Position numbers and translations under genes: made by a program
Shown: piece by piece, positions 50,576 through 58,933 of the stretch
How positions within the stretch are numbered: the first letter of the stretch is position 1
How the letters are laid out: each line of letters begins with the position of its first letter
Assembly (NCBI RefSeq): GCF_014851685.1
Contig: NZ_JACVAC010000013.1
Coordinates: 1 to 64,000 of the forward strand
Length of the DNA stretch: 64,000 bases
Source of the DNA: Pseudomonas sp. PDM05
GTDB lineage: Bacteria; Pseudomonadota; Gammaproteobacteria; Pseudomonadales; Pseudomonadaceae
Direction of reading: 5' to 3'
The notes under the pieces: generated by a model
The model's database searches: none
Told to the model about the DNA's origin: nothing
Seen by the model: the letters and a program-made list of their open reading frames with translations, nothing else

Positions 50576-50875
50576 ATGAAGCGCCTTACAGTGCTGGTCG
50601 CCGCTATCACCGCCGTCGTGGCGGCACAGGCGGGTGCAGTGGACCCCGACAAACCGCTGAAATTGCCCGGCACTGTTACTATTGTCGCCTTCGACCAGTT
50701 GGAGGCCACGGCCTTGGCGCTGCATCCCGGTTCAACCGTGCTCGACACCGACCTGGACGAGGAATACGGCAGGTACCTCTACCAGGTCGAGCTGCAAGAC
50801 CCCAACGGCATTGAATGGGACGTTGAATTGGACGCGCTGACCGGGCATGTCCTCAAGAATCATCAGGAAACGTAA
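50576..50875 (+). CDS. Periplasmic PepSY-domain protein 1
   Basis: A 99-residue exported protein: signal peptide MKRLTVLVAAITAVVAAQAGA, then one PepSY domain (about residues 35-99) with the closing GIEWDVELDALTGHVL strand. PepSY domains bind proteases, cations or ligands in the periplasm. Located first in a PepSY-PepSY-regulator-kinase operon that has the same order in P. aeruginosa next to bqsRS. GGAG lies seven bases before ATG 50576. It overlaps the next gene by one base (TAATG). Confidence 0.85.
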   Translation: MKRLTVLVAAITAVVAAQAGAVDPDKPLKLPGTVTIVAFDQLEATALALHPGSTVLDTDLDEEYGRYLYQVELQDPNGIEWDVELDALTGHVLKNHQET

Positions 50876-51186
50876 TGAAGGTATATCGACGCGCCGGCAG
50901 TGCAGTTGCGCTGGCCCTGCTGGTTTTTTGCTCAAGCCTGACGGCCCGCGACCTGGATCAGGACGAAGCCTTGGCACTGCGCCAGCAAGGGGTGATCCTG
51001 CCGCTGGAGCAGTTGCTGCAACAAGCCATGGCGCGTCACCCCGGCTCGCGTTTGCTGGAGGCCGAGCTTGAGAAAAAGCACGGCCAGTACGCCTATGAAG
51101 TGGAACTGGTCACCGCGGCGGGCGTGGTGCGCGAGATCAAGCTGGACGCCAGCACGGGTGTGCTGATCAAAGACGAGGAAGACTGA
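50875..51186 (+). CDS. Periplasmic PepSY-domain protein 2
   Basis: A 103-residue protein with a signal peptide (about residues 1-24) and one PepSY domain ending in VREIKLDASTGVLIKDEED, an acidic tail that could bind cations. It is similar in layout to the preceding protein, suggesting an old duplication. Start and stop overlap both neighbours by one base, so the first three genes of the operon are translationally coupled. It probably influences the sensor kinase encoded two genes later. Confidence 0.85.
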   Translation: MKVYRRAGSAVALALLVFCSSLTARDLDQDEALALRQQGVILPLEQLLQQAMARHPGSRLLEAELEKKHGQYAYEVELVTAAGVVREIKLDASTGVLIKDEED

Positions 51187-51854
51187 TGCGCCTGCTTCTG
51201 GTGGAAGACAACGTCCCGCTGGCCGACGAGTTACTGGCTGGCCTGCAGCGCCAGGGGTATGCCGTCGACTGGCTGGCTGATGGCCGCGACGCAGCGTATC
51301 AAGGCCGCAGCGAGCCCTATGACCTGATTATCCTCGACCTCGGTCTGCCTGGCCTGCCGGGGCTCGAGGTGCTGGCACAATGGCGTGCAGCCGCCCTGTC
51401 CATCCCGGTGCTGATCCTTACCGCCCGCGATTCCTGGGCCGAGCGCATCGAAGGGCTCAAGGCCGGTGCCGACGACTACCTGAGTAAACCCTTTCACCCG
51501 GAAGAACTGTACTTGCGCATCCAGGCGCTGTTGCGCCGCGCCCACGGCCACGCCAACCAACCCACCTTGCAAGCCGCCGGCCTGCACCTGGACGAAGGGC
51601 GCCAGTGCGTGCTGCGCGATGGCGCGGAGATTCAACTGACCGCCGCCGAATTCCGCCTGCTGCGCTACTTCATGTTGCACCCCGAACAGATCCTGTCGAA
51701 AAGCCACCTGGCCGAGCATCTCTATGACGGCGAAACCGAGCGCGACTCGAACGTGCTCGAAGTCCACGTCAACCACCTGCGCCGCAAGTTGGGCCGCAGC
51801 GTGATCGAAACCCGGCGCGGCCAGGGTTACCGCTTTGGCGCCACCCCTGCATGA
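51186..51854 (+). CDS. bqsR: OmpR-family response regulator (BqsR/CarR-like)
   Basis: A 222-residue regulator: receiver domain (residues 1-115) with acidic pocket ED at 7-8, phospho-acceptor Asp 51 (DLIILDLGLPG), Lys 101 (LSKPF), and a C-terminal winged-helix DNA-binding domain (about 130-218, EVHVNHLRRKLG). The gene set PepSY, PepSY, regulator, kinase, chemoreceptor, transporter, chemoreceptor follows P. aeruginosa PA2659-PA2652 as I recall it, where the pair is BqsRS (also CarRS), sensing ferrous iron or calcium. The symbol rests on that synteny. Confidence 0.85.
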   Translation: MRLLLVEDNVPLADELLAGLQRQGYAVDWLADGRDAAYQGRSEPYDLIILDLGLPGLPGLEVLAQWRAAALSIPVLILTARDSWAERIEGLKAGADDYLSKPFHPEELYLRIQALLRRAHGHANQPTLQAAGLHLDEGRQCVLRDGAEIQLTAAEFRLLRYFMLHPEQILSKSHLAEHLYDGETERDSNVLEVHVNHLRRKLGRSVIETRRGQGYRFGATPA

Positions 51855-53164
51855 GGTCGATCCAGCGGCGCCTGAGCCTGGGGTTGGTCAGTGTGATGGT
51901 GATCGTCGGCATCGCGTTGGCGCAAACCAGTCTGTGGCTGTTCGAAGCGGGTCTGCAGCGCTACCTGGAATCGGGGCTGCGTAATGACAGTGAAAGCCTG
52001 CTGGTCGCGCTGGTACGTGGCCCGGACGGTTTGGAGTTGCATGAGAAGCGCGTGTCGCCGGCCTATCAGCGGCCGTTTTCCGGGCACTATTTCCGCATTG
52101 ATTTTGCCGACAAACACTGGCGCTCGCGCTCTTTGTGGGACCAGGACCTGCCGCACCTGCCCGAGGCCGGGCTCAAGGGCAACCTGCAACTGGGACCGGA
52201 AGGCCAGCAACTGCTGGTGTTGCGTGAGGACTACAAGCGCTTCGGCCAGTCGATTTCCATCAGCGTGGCTCAGGACTACACGCCGGTGCGCGAAAGCTTT
52301 CGCCTGATGCGTCAGATCGGTCTGGTACTGGGCCTGGCCGCCTTGCTGTTGGTGCTGATCCTGCAACGGGTCACGGTGCGTCGCGCCTTGCGCCCGCTGG
52401 AAACCGCGCGCAACCAGATCGCCCAGTTGCAACAGGGCCAGCGCTCGCAGCTCGACACCCAGGTGCCACAGGAGCTGGAGCCGCTGGTGGCGCAGATCAA
52501 CCACTTGCTGGCGCACACCGAGGACAGTCTCAAACGTTCGCGCAATGCCCTGGGCAACCTTGGTCATGCCCTGAAAACCCCGCTGGCGGTGTTGCTGAGT
52601 GCGGCTTCCAGCGAGGCGCTCAAGGATCACCCTGAACTCGGCAAACTCCTGCGCGAGCAGTTGGAACAGGTGCAGCAGCGCCTCAACCGCGAACTCAATC
52701 GTGCCCGCCTGGCCGGTGAAACCCTGCCTGGCGCTTTGTTCGACTGTGATCAGGAATTGCCGAACCTGCTGGCCACCTTGACCATGATCCACGGCGACCA
52801 CCTGGACCTGAGCTACCACGCAGCGCCCGGCCTGCACCTGCCGTGGGACCGTGCCGACTTGCTGGAGCTGTTGGGCAACCTGCTGGACAACGCCTGCAAA
52901 TGGGCAGATGCCGATGTGCGTTTGACCGTCAGCGAAACAGCGCACAGTTTCTGGCTGGCGGTGGACGATGATGGCCCCGGCATCCCCGAAATCCAGCGTG
53001 ACCAGGTGTTCAGCCGTGGCGCGCGCCTGGACGAACAAATCGATGGACATGGCCTTGGGTTGGGGATCGTGCGGGATATCGTCGAGGTCTGGGGGGGGGT
53101 GTTGCAGTTGCAGGAAAGCGAGTTGGGCGGGCTCAAAGTGTTGATCGAACTGCCCAAGCGCTGA
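51851..53164 (+). CDS. bqsS: Sensor histidine kinase (BqsS/CarS-like)
   Basis: A 437-residue PhoQ-type sensor: first membrane helix about residues 10-30, periplasmic domain about 31-155, second helix about 156-173, then HAMP-like linker, phospho-acceptor His 239 in GNLGHALKTPL, and HATPase domain with N-box NLLDNACKWA, G1 DDDGPGIP and G2 GHGLGLGIV. The start overlaps the regulator stop by four bases. In the P. aeruginosa homologue an acidic RExxE-type periplasmic motif senses cations; here RNDSE at 44-48 and EDYKR are acidic candidates only. Confidence 0.86.
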   Translation: MRSIQRRLSLGLVSVMVIVGIALAQTSLWLFEAGLQRYLESGLRNDSESLLVALVRGPDGLELHEKRVSPAYQRPFSGHYFRIDFADKHWRSRSLWDQDLPHLPEAGLKGNLQLGPEGQQLLVLREDYKRFGQSISISVAQDYTPVRESFRLMRQIGLVLGLAALLLVLILQRVTVRRALRPLETARNQIAQLQQGQRSQLDTQVPQELEPLVAQINHLLAHTEDSLKRSRNALGNLGHALKTPLAVLLSAASSEALKDHPELGKLLREQLEQVQQRLNRELNRARLAGETLPGALFDCDQELPNLLATLTMIHGDHLDLSYHAAPGLHLPWDRADLLELLGNLLDNACKWADADVRLTVSETAHSFWLAVDDDGPGIPEIQRDQVFSRGARLDEQIDGHGLGLGIVRDIVEVWGGVLQLQESELGGLKVLIELPKR

Positions 53165-53179
53165 CGCGGTTAAAAATGG

Positions 53180-53201
53180 GGGAGCTGGCAAGCCAGCTCC
53201 C
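53180..53201. terminator. Convergent hairpin
   Basis: GGGAGCTGGC-AA-GCCAGCTCCC is a perfect 10-bp stem between the convergent kinase and chemoreceptor genes. The sequence also resembles a widespread Pseudomonas GAGCTGGC-type REP motif. Confidence 0.7.
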
Positions 53202-53222
53202 GCAGTGGTGTTGCTCCAGTCT

Positions 53223-55370
53223 TCAGACCCGGAACTGATCCATCAAGCCCTGCTGCTGATTCGCCAGGCTGTTCAATGCCTGGCTGACCCGCGCCGATTC
53301 GTTGGCCTGTTCCGACAGCGACTCGGTCACATCGCGAATCGTCGCGACGTTGTTGTTGATCTCTTCAGCCACCGCGCTTTGCTCTTCGGCGGCGCTGGCG
53401 ATTTGCAGGTTCATGTCGCTGATCACCGTGACCGCCTCGCCGATCTGGCGCAGGGCGGTGACGGCCTGGCCGACCTGTTCGACGCTGCCCTGGGCCTGGC
53501 GATAGCTGTTGCCCATGGACCCCACCACTTCCTCGGTGCCGCTTTGCAGGTGTTCGATCACCAGGCGGGTTTCTTCCACCGATTCCTGGGTACGGCGTGC
53601 CAGGTTGCGCACTTCGTCGGCCACCACCGCAAAACCACGGCCGGCCTCACCGGCGCGGGCGGCTTCAATCGCGGCGTTGAGTGCGAGCAGGTTGGTCTGC
53701 TCGGCAATACCGCGAATCACTTCGAGCACCGAACCGATTTTCTCGCTGTTGGCGGCCAAGCCTTCGACCTGGGCCATGGCGGTGCTCATGTCGGCCGCCA
53801 GGTTGCCAATGTTGGTGGTGGTGCGGTCGATCACGGTCAGGCCGTCACGGGTGGCCTGGTCGGCGTCGCGTGCCGCCTGCGCCGCTTGGGCCGCGCTGCG
53901 GGCGACGTCCTGGGCGGTGGCGCTCATTTCGTGGGAAGCGGTGGCCACTTGGTCGACCTGGCGATACTGCTGCTCCATGCCGGCGCTGGTTTGCGTTGCA
54001 ATCGCGGCGGATTGGTCAGCGGTGCCACGGGCGTCCTGCACCGAGCGTTTCACTTCGGCAATGATCGGTTGCAGTTTGTCGAGGAAACGGTTGAACCAGC
54101 CAGCCAGTTGGCCGAGTTCGTCCTGTTTGTCGTAGGCCAGGCGACGGGTCAGGTCGCCTTCGCCGCTGGCGATGTCTTCAAGCATGTGCGCCACGCCGAG
54201 GATCGGCCGGGTCACGCTGCGGGCCATCAGCCACACCAGGATCAGGCCGACGACCGCTGCCAACAAGCCCAGGCCCAGCTCCAGCAAGGTGCCCCTGGCA
54301 TTGTCGGCATCCAGCTGCGTTTTCAACGCTTCGGCGGGAGCGACCAGGACTTTTTCCGGCACATCCAGCAACACCCCCCACGATTTGCCATCGGGGATCG
54401 GCGCGAAGGGTGCCAGCACCTTGAGTTGGTGGTCGGTGCGCAGGCTGCGGATCTGCGTGCCGCTGGCCAAGAAACCGATCAGTTGCGCGCCGCTGGCGTT
54501 ATCGACCTGATCCAGGCGCTGGCTGAGCTTGCTCGCATCCGGGCTGTAGCCGGCGAGCAGGCCGGTGGCGCTGAGGATGCTGACCTGGGTCTGGCCGTCA
54601 TACAGCTTGCGGCTGGCCTGCTGGCTCACGGCCTGCAGGCTGTTGAGGTTGATGTCCACCGACAGTGAGGCGACGACTTTACCGTTGACCATCAGCGGGA
54701 ACACGATGCTGGTCATCAGCACGTTTTGTCCGTTGATCACATAGAAGTAGGGCTCGATCACACACGGCTTGAGGGTGGTGCGCGGGCAGGTGAACCAGGC
54801 GTTGGCTTTTTCACCGCTGGGGCCGATGCTGGTGTCGGCCATATCGCTTTCCGGCAGGGCCATCGACTCCAGTTTGCCGGGGGTTGGCTGCGACCAGTAC
54901 AAGGCGAAGCGGCCCTTGTCGTTACTGCCCAGCTCGGCCTGGTTGGCGAACAGCTCGTCCTTGCCATCCAGCGCGTTGGCTTCGAACACCAGGGACAGGC
55001 CGAGCAGGTCCGGGTTGGCCTGCAATGCGGCCTTGACCTGGCGGGTCAGGTCTTCGCGGGTGTCGAAGGCGTCGAGGAAGCGCTTTTCTGCCTGTTCACG
55101 CAAGAACAGCACCTGGCGCGAAAAGCCGTGGCCGTATTGATAGGCGTCCATGAACTGGCGACGGATGCCCAGTGCCTGCCCTTCACCCTGGGCCTCGATG
55201 CGCGCCTGGGCCGCTTCGTCGAGCATCTGCATGCTGGACGCCTTGACCTGCTGCGAACTCTGCTCCATGCGATACAGCGACAGACCCACCAGCAGGGTCA
55301 CGATTCCCAGCAGGCAAAGGCCGGCGAGCAGGGTGATTTTCCATTGAATGGACAGCTGTCTGAGGGACAT
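53223..55370 (-). CDS. tlpQ: Methyl-accepting chemotaxis protein with dCache domain, TlpQ-like
   Basis: A 715-residue chemoreceptor. Two membrane helices (about residues 10-30 and 365-385) bracket a ~330-residue periplasmic double-Cache domain, followed by HAMP (about 388-440) and the signalling hairpin whose tip carries EQTNLLALNAAIEAARAGE. A homologue at this position in P. aeruginosa is TlpQ, a receptor for histamine and polyamines; the ligand here is inferred from family and synteny only. It is transcribed toward the kinase gene. Confidence 0.82.
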   Translation of the reverse strand: MSLRQLSIQWKITLLAGLCLLGIVTLLVGLSLYRMEQSSQQVKASSMQMLDEAAQARIEAQGEGQALGIRRQFMDAYQYGHGFSRQVLFLREQAEKRFLDAFDTREDLTRQVKAALQANPDLLGLSLVFEANALDGKDELFANQAELGSNDKGRFALYWSQPTPGKLESMALPESDMADTSIGPSGEKANAWFTCPRTTLKPCVIEPYFYVINGQNVLMTSIVFPLMVNGKVVASLSVDINLNSLQAVSQQASRKLYDGQTQVSILSATGLLAGYSPDASKLSQRLDQVDNASGAQLIGFLASGTQIRSLRTDHQLKVLAPFAPIPDGKSWGVLLDVPEKVLVAPAEALKTQLDADNARGTLLELGLGLLAAVVGLILVWLMARSVTRPILGVAHMLEDIASGEGDLTRRLAYDKQDELGQLAGWFNRFLDKLQPIIAEVKRSVQDARGTADQSAAIATQTSAGMEQQYRQVDQVATASHEMSATAQDVARSAAQAAQAARDADQATRDGLTVIDRTTTNIGNLAADMSTAMAQVEGLAANSEKIGSVLEVIRGIAEQTNLLALNAAIEAARAGEAGRGFAVVADEVRNLARRTQESVEETRLVIEHLQSGTEEVVGSMGNSYRQAQGSVEQVGQAVTALRQIGEAVTVISDMNLQIASAAEEQSAVAEEINNNVATIRDVTESLSEQANESARVSQALNSLANQQQGLMDQFRV

Positions 55371-55464
55371 CGAGGAGCATCCTTAACCTTAAAACACAGT
55401 GAATCAGGCTATCGGCCGATCTTTCTCGATCTTTATTATTTAAACGTTCAATTGAATTTTGCCC

Positions 55465-55557
55465 TGTAGTGAGCGAGCTTGCTCGCGCCGGCTGCGTAGC
55501 AGCCCCAAAAAGGTGGGAGCGCCACGCACTCCAGCGCGAGCAAACTCGCTCGCTACA
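55465..55557. repeat. REPIN, GTAGTGAGCGAGCTTG class
   Basis: TGTAGTGAGCGAGCTTGCTC at the left and GAGCAAACTCGCTCGCTACA at the right, in inverted orientation with one mismatch, spaced by ~50 bases. It lies in the divergent region between tlpQ and the transporter gene, an unusual location because REPINs favour convergent ends. Confidence 0.85.
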
Positions 55558-55702
55558 AAGCTGGTTTTTTGACATGCAGCCCCACCTGCGGCAAAGTGCG
55601 CGCCCTCTAATAAGACCTCCTTCAAGCCTGCACGCTGGCAGCCACCCTTGGCCTGTCTTGGCGCGGGCATGCCTGTTTTTTATGTTTCTGCTTGAGGTAT
55701 CC

Positions 55703-57025
55703 ATGATTAACGCAGTCATTGCCGCGGTCGGCACCATGCTGGTGCTCAGCCTGTCCCGCGTGCATGTGGTCATCGCCATCATCGTCGGCGCGCTGGTCGG
55801 TGGTCTCACCGGCGGGTTGGGCATCGACGCCACGCTCAAGGCCTTCAATGGCGGGTTGGGCGGCGGCGCCACCGTGGCGTTGTCCTACGCCTTGCTCGGC
55901 GCGTTCGCCGTGGCCATTGCCAAATCCGGGTTGGCCCACGCCTTGGCCGACAAGGCGCTGATGCTGGTGGACCGCCAGGAAGCCAGCGGCGGCAGCCACG
56001 TCAAATGGCTGCTGATCGGCCTGCTGTGGGTGGTGGCAATTGCTTCGCAGAACATCCTGCCGATTCACATCGCGTTTATCCCGTTGCTGGTGCCGCCGCT
56101 GCTGTACGTGCTGACCAAGCTGCAACTGGACCGCCGCCTGATCGCCTGTGTGATGACGTTCGGCCTGATCACGCCGTACATGTTTCTGCCGGTGGGTTTT
56201 GGCAACATCTTCCTCAACCAGATCCTGCTGGCCAACGTGGCCAAGAGCGGCGTGGACATCAGCCAGGTCAACGTCACCCACGCCATGGGCCTGCCTGCAC
56301 TGGGCATGGTTGTAGGCCTGCTGGTGGCGGTGTTTGTCAGTTATCGCAAAAAGCGCGTGTACGACCTGGAGAAAATCGAACGGGTCGAACAAGTGGCGGT
56401 GCAGTACAACCCGCTGACCCTGCTGGTGGCCGGCCTGGCGATCGCCTCGGCGTTCATCATCCAGCTGTGGCTGGACTCGATGATCATCGGCGCGCTGGCG
56501 GGTTTCCTGATCTTTTCGGTGTCGGGCATCGTGCGCTGGAGCGACACCGACGACCTGTTCACCGAAGGCATGAAGATGATGGCGATGATCGGCTTCATCA
56601 TGATCGCCGCCTCGGGCTTTGCCGAAGTGCTCAAGGCCACCGGCGATGTGCGCTCGTTGGTGCAAGCCTCGGCGGCGTTCATCGGCCATAGTCGTGGCGT
56701 GGGTGCGTTGTTGATGCTGTTGGTGGGGTTGTTGGTGACCATGGGCATCGGTTCGTCGTTCTCCACGGTGCCGATCCTGGCGGCGATTTTTGTGCCGTTG
56801 TGTGTGCAGTTGGGCTTCAGCCCGATGGCCATCGTCTGCATCGTCGGCACCGCTGGCGCGCTGGGCGATGCCGGTTCGCCCGCGTCGGACTCAACTCTGG
56901 GCCCGACCTCCGGCCTGAACATCGACGGCCAACACCACCACATCTGGGACACGGTGGTGCCGACCTTCCTGCACTACAACATTCCGCTGCTGGCCTTCGG
57001 CTGGTTGGCCGCAATGACCCTCTGA
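55703..57025 (+). CDS. Na+/H+ antiporter-family (NhaC/YuiF-like) transporter
   Basis: A 440-residue integral membrane protein with about eleven hydrophobic helices. Sequence features such as ALLGAFAVAIAKSGLAHALA, ASQNILPIHIAFIPLLVPPL and the late TAGALGDAGSPASDSTLGPTS segment are those of the Na+/H+ antiporter family proteins related to YuiF, some of which may carry amino acids or organic acids. It stands between two chemoreceptors, as PA2653 does between tlpQ and ctpM, so substrate and chemoeffector could be related. ATG 55703 has GAGG five bases upstream; an in-frame extension to 55469 crosses the REPIN and is rejected. Confidence 0.82.
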   Translation: MINAVIAAVGTMLVLSLSRVHVVIAIIVGALVGGLTGGLGIDATLKAFNGGLGGGATVALSYALLGAFAVAIAKSGLAHALADKALMLVDRQEASGGSHVKWLLIGLLWVVAIASQNILPIHIAFIPLLVPPLLYVLTKLQLDRRLIACVMTFGLITPYMFLPVGFGNIFLNQILLANVAKSGVDISQVNVTHAMGLPALGMVVGLLVAVFVSYRKKRVYDLEKIERVEQVAVQYNPLTLLVAGLAIASAFIIQLWLDSMIIGALAGFLIFSVSGIVRWSDTDDLFTEGMKMMAMIGFIMIAASGFAEVLKATGDVRSLVQASAAFIGHSRGVGALLMLLVGLLVTMGIGSSFSTVPILAAIFVPLCVQLGFSPMAIVCIVGTAGALGDAGSPASDSTLGPTSGLNIDGQHHHIWDTVVPTFLHYNIPLLAFGWLAAMTL

Positions 57026-57035
57026 CACCGCTGAT

Positions 57036-57169
57036 TGTAGTGAGCGAGCTTGCTCGCGCCGGGCTGCGAAGCCGCCCCAACCAGTCCGCCTCGGTGTTTC
57101 AGGAGGACCGCGGTGGCTGGATTTAGGGCGGCTTCGCCCCCCCGGCGCGGGCAAGCCCGCTCACTACAG
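57036..57169. repeat. REPIN, hybrid of the GAGCTTG and GGGCTTG classes
   Basis: The left arm TGTAGTGAGCGAGCTTGCTC belongs to the same variant as 55465-55557, while the right arm GGCAAGCCCGCTCACTACAG belongs to the variant at 3338-3470 and 30380-30519. The inner GGCGGCTTCGCC arms are retained. It lies between the transporter and ctpM. Confidence 0.87.
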
Positions 57170-57225
57170 TTATTTCCTGCGCAGCCGTTAACCTCTCAAG
57201 TCGCCCCTAATAAGAGAGAAAAACC

Positions 57226-58905
57226 ATGCGTCTGAGCCTGAAGGCCAAAGTCTTGTCCCTGGCTGTCGTGCCGGTGTTGCTGTTTGCCGTGGTCATCAGC
57301 CTGACCACCGTGTGGATTCTCCAGGGCCAGGCGCGCAACGAGGTGGATGAAACCCGCCAGCGCCTGCTCAACGACGCCAAGGCCACCCTGCAAAGCTATG
57401 TCGAAGTGGCCATGACCACCATCAAGCCGCTCTACGACGCAGCCGCCCCCGGTGATACCGGCGCACGCGCCGAGGTGGTCAAGCTGTTGTCCAACACCAG
57501 CTATGGCAAGGACGGCTACTTCTTCGGCTACGACTCCGAGACCATCCGCCTGTTCAAGGGCAACAGCCCCGACGGCGTGGGCAAGAGCTTCAAGGACAAC
57601 CGCGACCCCAACGGCGTGTACGTCAACCGTGACCTGGTCAAGGTCGGCAAGGACGGCACCCATTACCTGCAATACAGCTCGACCCAGCCGGGGCAAACCG
57701 AACTGGTGCCCAAAATGGGCTACACCGAATACCTGCCCAAATGGGACATGGTCATCGGTACATCGGTGAACCTGGACGGCATCGAAGCCCAGGTGGCGGT
57801 GGTCGAAGCCAAGGTGAAGACGCGCATGGAAGGCGTGTTGTTGAGCATCCTCGGCGTGGCGGTGGTGGTGCTGCTGGTCATTGCCGCCGTGGGCCTGGTG
57901 GTGGCCAATACCATCCTGCGGCCGTTGCACCTGATGAAAGCCAACCTCGATGACATCGCCGCCGGCGAAGGCGATTTGACCCGCCGCCTGGCCATCACCA
58001 GCCAGGACGAATTGGGCGATCTGGCCGGGGCGTTCAACCGTTTTGTCGACAAGATCCATGGCCTGGTGCGCCAGATCACTGAAATGACGGCGCAGCTCAC
58101 CGGGCTGGTCAGCCAGGTTTCCGACCAGGCCCAGCGTTCCGAGCAGGCCATGGAGCGCCAACGCCACGAAACCGATCAGGTGGCGACGGCGATCAATCAG
58201 ATGTCGTCGGCCGCCCATGAAGTGGCGCGCAGTGCCCAGGGCGCTGCCGTCGCCGCGCAACAGACTGACGCCGAAGGCCAGGCTGCCAAGCGCGTGGTGG
58301 ACGGCAGCATCGCGCAGATCCACGCGCTGGTCAGCGATATTCGCAGCAGTGGCGTGTCCCTCGACAGCCTGCAACAGGACGTGTCATCGATTGTCAGCGT
58401 GCTTGGCGTGATCCGCTCTATCGCCGAACAGACCAACCTGCTGGCACTCAACGCCGCGATTGAAGCCGCACGGGCGGGGGAGGCCGGGCGTGGTTTTGCG
58501 GTGGTCGCCGACGAAGTACGCGCCCTGGCCAGCCGCACCCAGACCAGCACCCAGGAAATCCAGGGCATGATCGACCGCCTGCAAAAGGGCACGGAAGCCG
58601 CCGTGGATGCGATGCGCCGCTCCAGCGATGCCGGCGACGGCACCTCGGCACAGGCCAACCAGGCCGGCGCGTCCCTGGACACCATGGCGCAGTTGATCGG
58701 TACCATCAATTCGATGAACGCGCAGATCGCCAGCGCCGCTGAAGAACAGACGGCCGTAGCCGAAGAGATCAACCGCAGCGTGCATCAGATCGCCGTGGCG
58801 GTGGACAGCGTTGCCGACGAGACCCAACTGGGCGCCCAGACCTCGCGCAGCCTGGCGGACCTGGGCCAGCGCTTGGGGCAGTTGGTCGGGCAGTTCCGGA
58901 TCTGA
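57226..58905 (+). CDS. ctpM: Methyl-accepting chemotaxis protein with sCache domain, CtpM-like
   Basis: A 559-residue chemoreceptor with membrane helices at about residues 10-32 and 205-227 around a single-Cache (sCache_2) domain recognised by YGKDGYFFGYDSETIRLF and the closing YLPKWDMVIGTSVNLD. HAMP and a signalling hairpin with EQTNLLALNAAIEAARAGE follow. In P. aeruginosa the receptor at this locus, CtpM (PA2652), responds to malate; sCache_2 domains commonly bind C2-C4 carboxylates. Ligand is inferred. Confidence 0.83.
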   Translation: MRLSLKAKVLSLAVVPVLLFAVVISLTTVWILQGQARNEVDETRQRLLNDAKATLQSYVEVAMTTIKPLYDAAAPGDTGARAEVVKLLSNTSYGKDGYFFGYDSETIRLFKGNSPDGVGKSFKDNRDPNGVYVNRDLVKVGKDGTHYLQYSSTQPGQTELVPKMGYTEYLPKWDMVIGTSVNLDGIEAQVAVVEAKVKTRMEGVLLSILGVAVVVLLVIAAVGLVVANTILRPLHLMKANLDDIAAGEGDLTRRLAITSQDELGDLAGAFNRFVDKIHGLVRQITEMTAQLTGLVSQVSDQAQRSEQAMERQRHETDQVATAINQMSSAAHEVARSAQGAAVAAQQTDAEGQAAKRVVDGSIAQIHALVSDIRSSGVSLDSLQQDVSSIVSVLGVIRSIAEQTNLLALNAAIEAARAGEAGRGFAVVADEVRALASRTQTSTQEIQGMIDRLQKGTEAAVDAMRRSSDAGDGTSAQANQAGASLDTMAQLIGTINSMNAQIASAAEEQTAVAEEINRSVHQIAVAVDSVADETQLGAQTSRSLADLGQRLGQLVGQFRI

Positions 58906-58933
58906 GCCCGACAAGCACACAGCCTAGGCGTGT

